Origin: Colwellia sp. RSH04
GTDB taxonomy: Bacteria > Pseudomonadota > Gammaproteobacteria > Enterobacterales > Alteromonadaceae
NCBI RefSeq assembly: GCF_003545765.1
Contig: NZ_QXIO01000015.1
Span: 1-64,000 of the forward strand
DNA: 64,000 nucleotides
Reading direction: 5' to 3'
Shown here one piece after another: positions 63,196-64,000 of the stretch. The translations under genes were made by a program, and so were the position numbers. Below the pieces are notes generated by a model. It was not told the DNA's origin. It saw nothing but the letters and a program-made list of their open reading frames with translations, and did not search any database. How positions within the stretch are numbered: position 1 is the first letter of the stretch; each line of letters opens with the position of its first letter.

Positions 63196-63871
63196 TATAT
63201 GCTTTCTTTTGACCAACACGTTTACCTTTATTCCAAGCTGTCATGATTAAATCACTATTAGTGATATTGAACTAATAGTTAAGGTGAAAAGGTAATTTAT
63301 AACCAATATCGTATGATAAAGCTTTACTTCCTAATTCTCTGTCATAAAAACGGCTTAGTTGAAACTTATTAAATTGATCCTTCTAAGATCACTAAATGTC
63401 ACAATTTAAAAGCTACCAACAAAACAAAGTTAGAAATACCCGACAATGTAACTTAAAGATATATATAGTAAAAATAATGATTAAACTTTAATTAAATAAT
63501 ATCAATTAAGGTAAGTTAATGATGGCTTATGTCACGTTTTTTTGTGACTTAATTGTTTTGTCGATTGAAGTTACCCTAAGGTCAAAAAGTGCATATATAT
63601 GCACTTTTAACTAAATTTATGCAAGGTAATAAAAGGGCAAAACGAGATGAAATGTCTCACTGAGGTCACAAATGGCTTTTTTGTTGTTTTTGTGAAATTA
63701 GTGATGGATAAGAAAAACTAAAATAAATTGATAACAAGTTTGTTATTAGGTTAAGCGATGTATGAATTTTTTCCGAGACATAAATTTATGTCACGTTGCC
63801 CTAAGTTATAGAAATTAAGACTTCTCTATAAAAACAACGAAAATAGGTTATTGATTTACAAGGAATAAAAG
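63196..63871. other. non-coding region before tRNA-fMet
   Basis: I see no gene. The region is A+T-rich with stops in all frames. TGCATATATATGCA near 63592 is a 14-base palindrome inside AAAAGTGCATATATATGCACTTTT, a perfect 24-bp palindrome (63586-63609), which could be a terminator or protein site. Confidence 0.5.
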
Positions 63872-63948
<77 letters not shown>

Positions 63949-64000
63949 ACAGGATATGTTGTACTTTTGGTATAAATTACACATATTAAAACTAATATAA

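Overview
The window reads as a low-GC chromosomal segment from a marine gammaproteobacterium, most likely an Alteromonadales genus such as Colwellia, Thalassotalea or Pseudoalteromonas. This is an inference from the A+T-rich codon use, the integron cassette sites resembling Vibrio/Shewanella-type attC, the insertion-sequence families and the initiator tRNA. I see no ribosomal, replication or core metabolic operon. This is accessory DNA: cassettes, small regulators, membrane proteins and hydrolases, with many insertion sequences and broken genes.

Layout. 1-4.5 kb: a truncated propeller protein, a truncated solute-binding protein and a short integron cassette array (DUF6326-like protein, GNAT acetyltransferase, HEPN-like protein). 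Its attC sites are invaded by a MITE and an IS1111-type element. 5-9.7 kb: a decayed IS110 copy, a membrane protein/HTH pair, a GIY-YIG protein and a PQ-loop protein. 10-19.5 kb: a CadC-like TPR regulator divergent from a serine hydrolase, a membrane AraC regulator followed by an NTF2-DJ-1 protein, a periplasmic solute-binding protein and a second serine hydrolase. 19.5-27 kb: the best-defined functional unit, an apparent sigma-54-dependent export operon (membrane fusion protein, ABC ATPase, two FtsX-type permeases, NtrC-like regulator, histidine kinase) with a -24/-12 promoter and upstream inverted repeats.

27-47 kb: small modules repeatedly bordered by fragments of the 3' end of nth (endonuclease III). 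There are five copies, all on the minus strand, and all end at or near the nth stop codon; four have a similar right boundary. Between them lie an ECF sigma/membrane/serine hydrolase operon, an MBL hydrolase/oxidoreductase/LysR group, an IS66 element with a perfect 8-bp target duplication, LysE and CPBP proteins, and AraC regulators. 47.7-51.3 kb: a MarR regulator and P-loop kinase sharing a 52-bp operator palindrome, another AraC regulator and an outer-membrane barrel. 51.7-54.8 kb: an alpha/beta hydrolase and probable further cassettes (lipoprotein, VOC, YdeI). 56.5-62 kb: a second clear cassette array (CPBP, lipoprotein, dehydrogenase fragment) whose attC sites are occupied by a MITE, an IS1182-family element and an IS110/IS1111-type element. 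62-64 kb: a small tyrosine recombinase cut by an IS200 element, then tRNA-fMet.

Two observations stand out. First, the IS1182-family element and two 146-bp MITEs that share its terminal repeats sit at the same base of three different attC sites, between duplicated GTT triplets at the integron recombination point. Second, the nth 3' fragments differ largely at codon third positions, which suggests modules that each brought the nth end of a different host.
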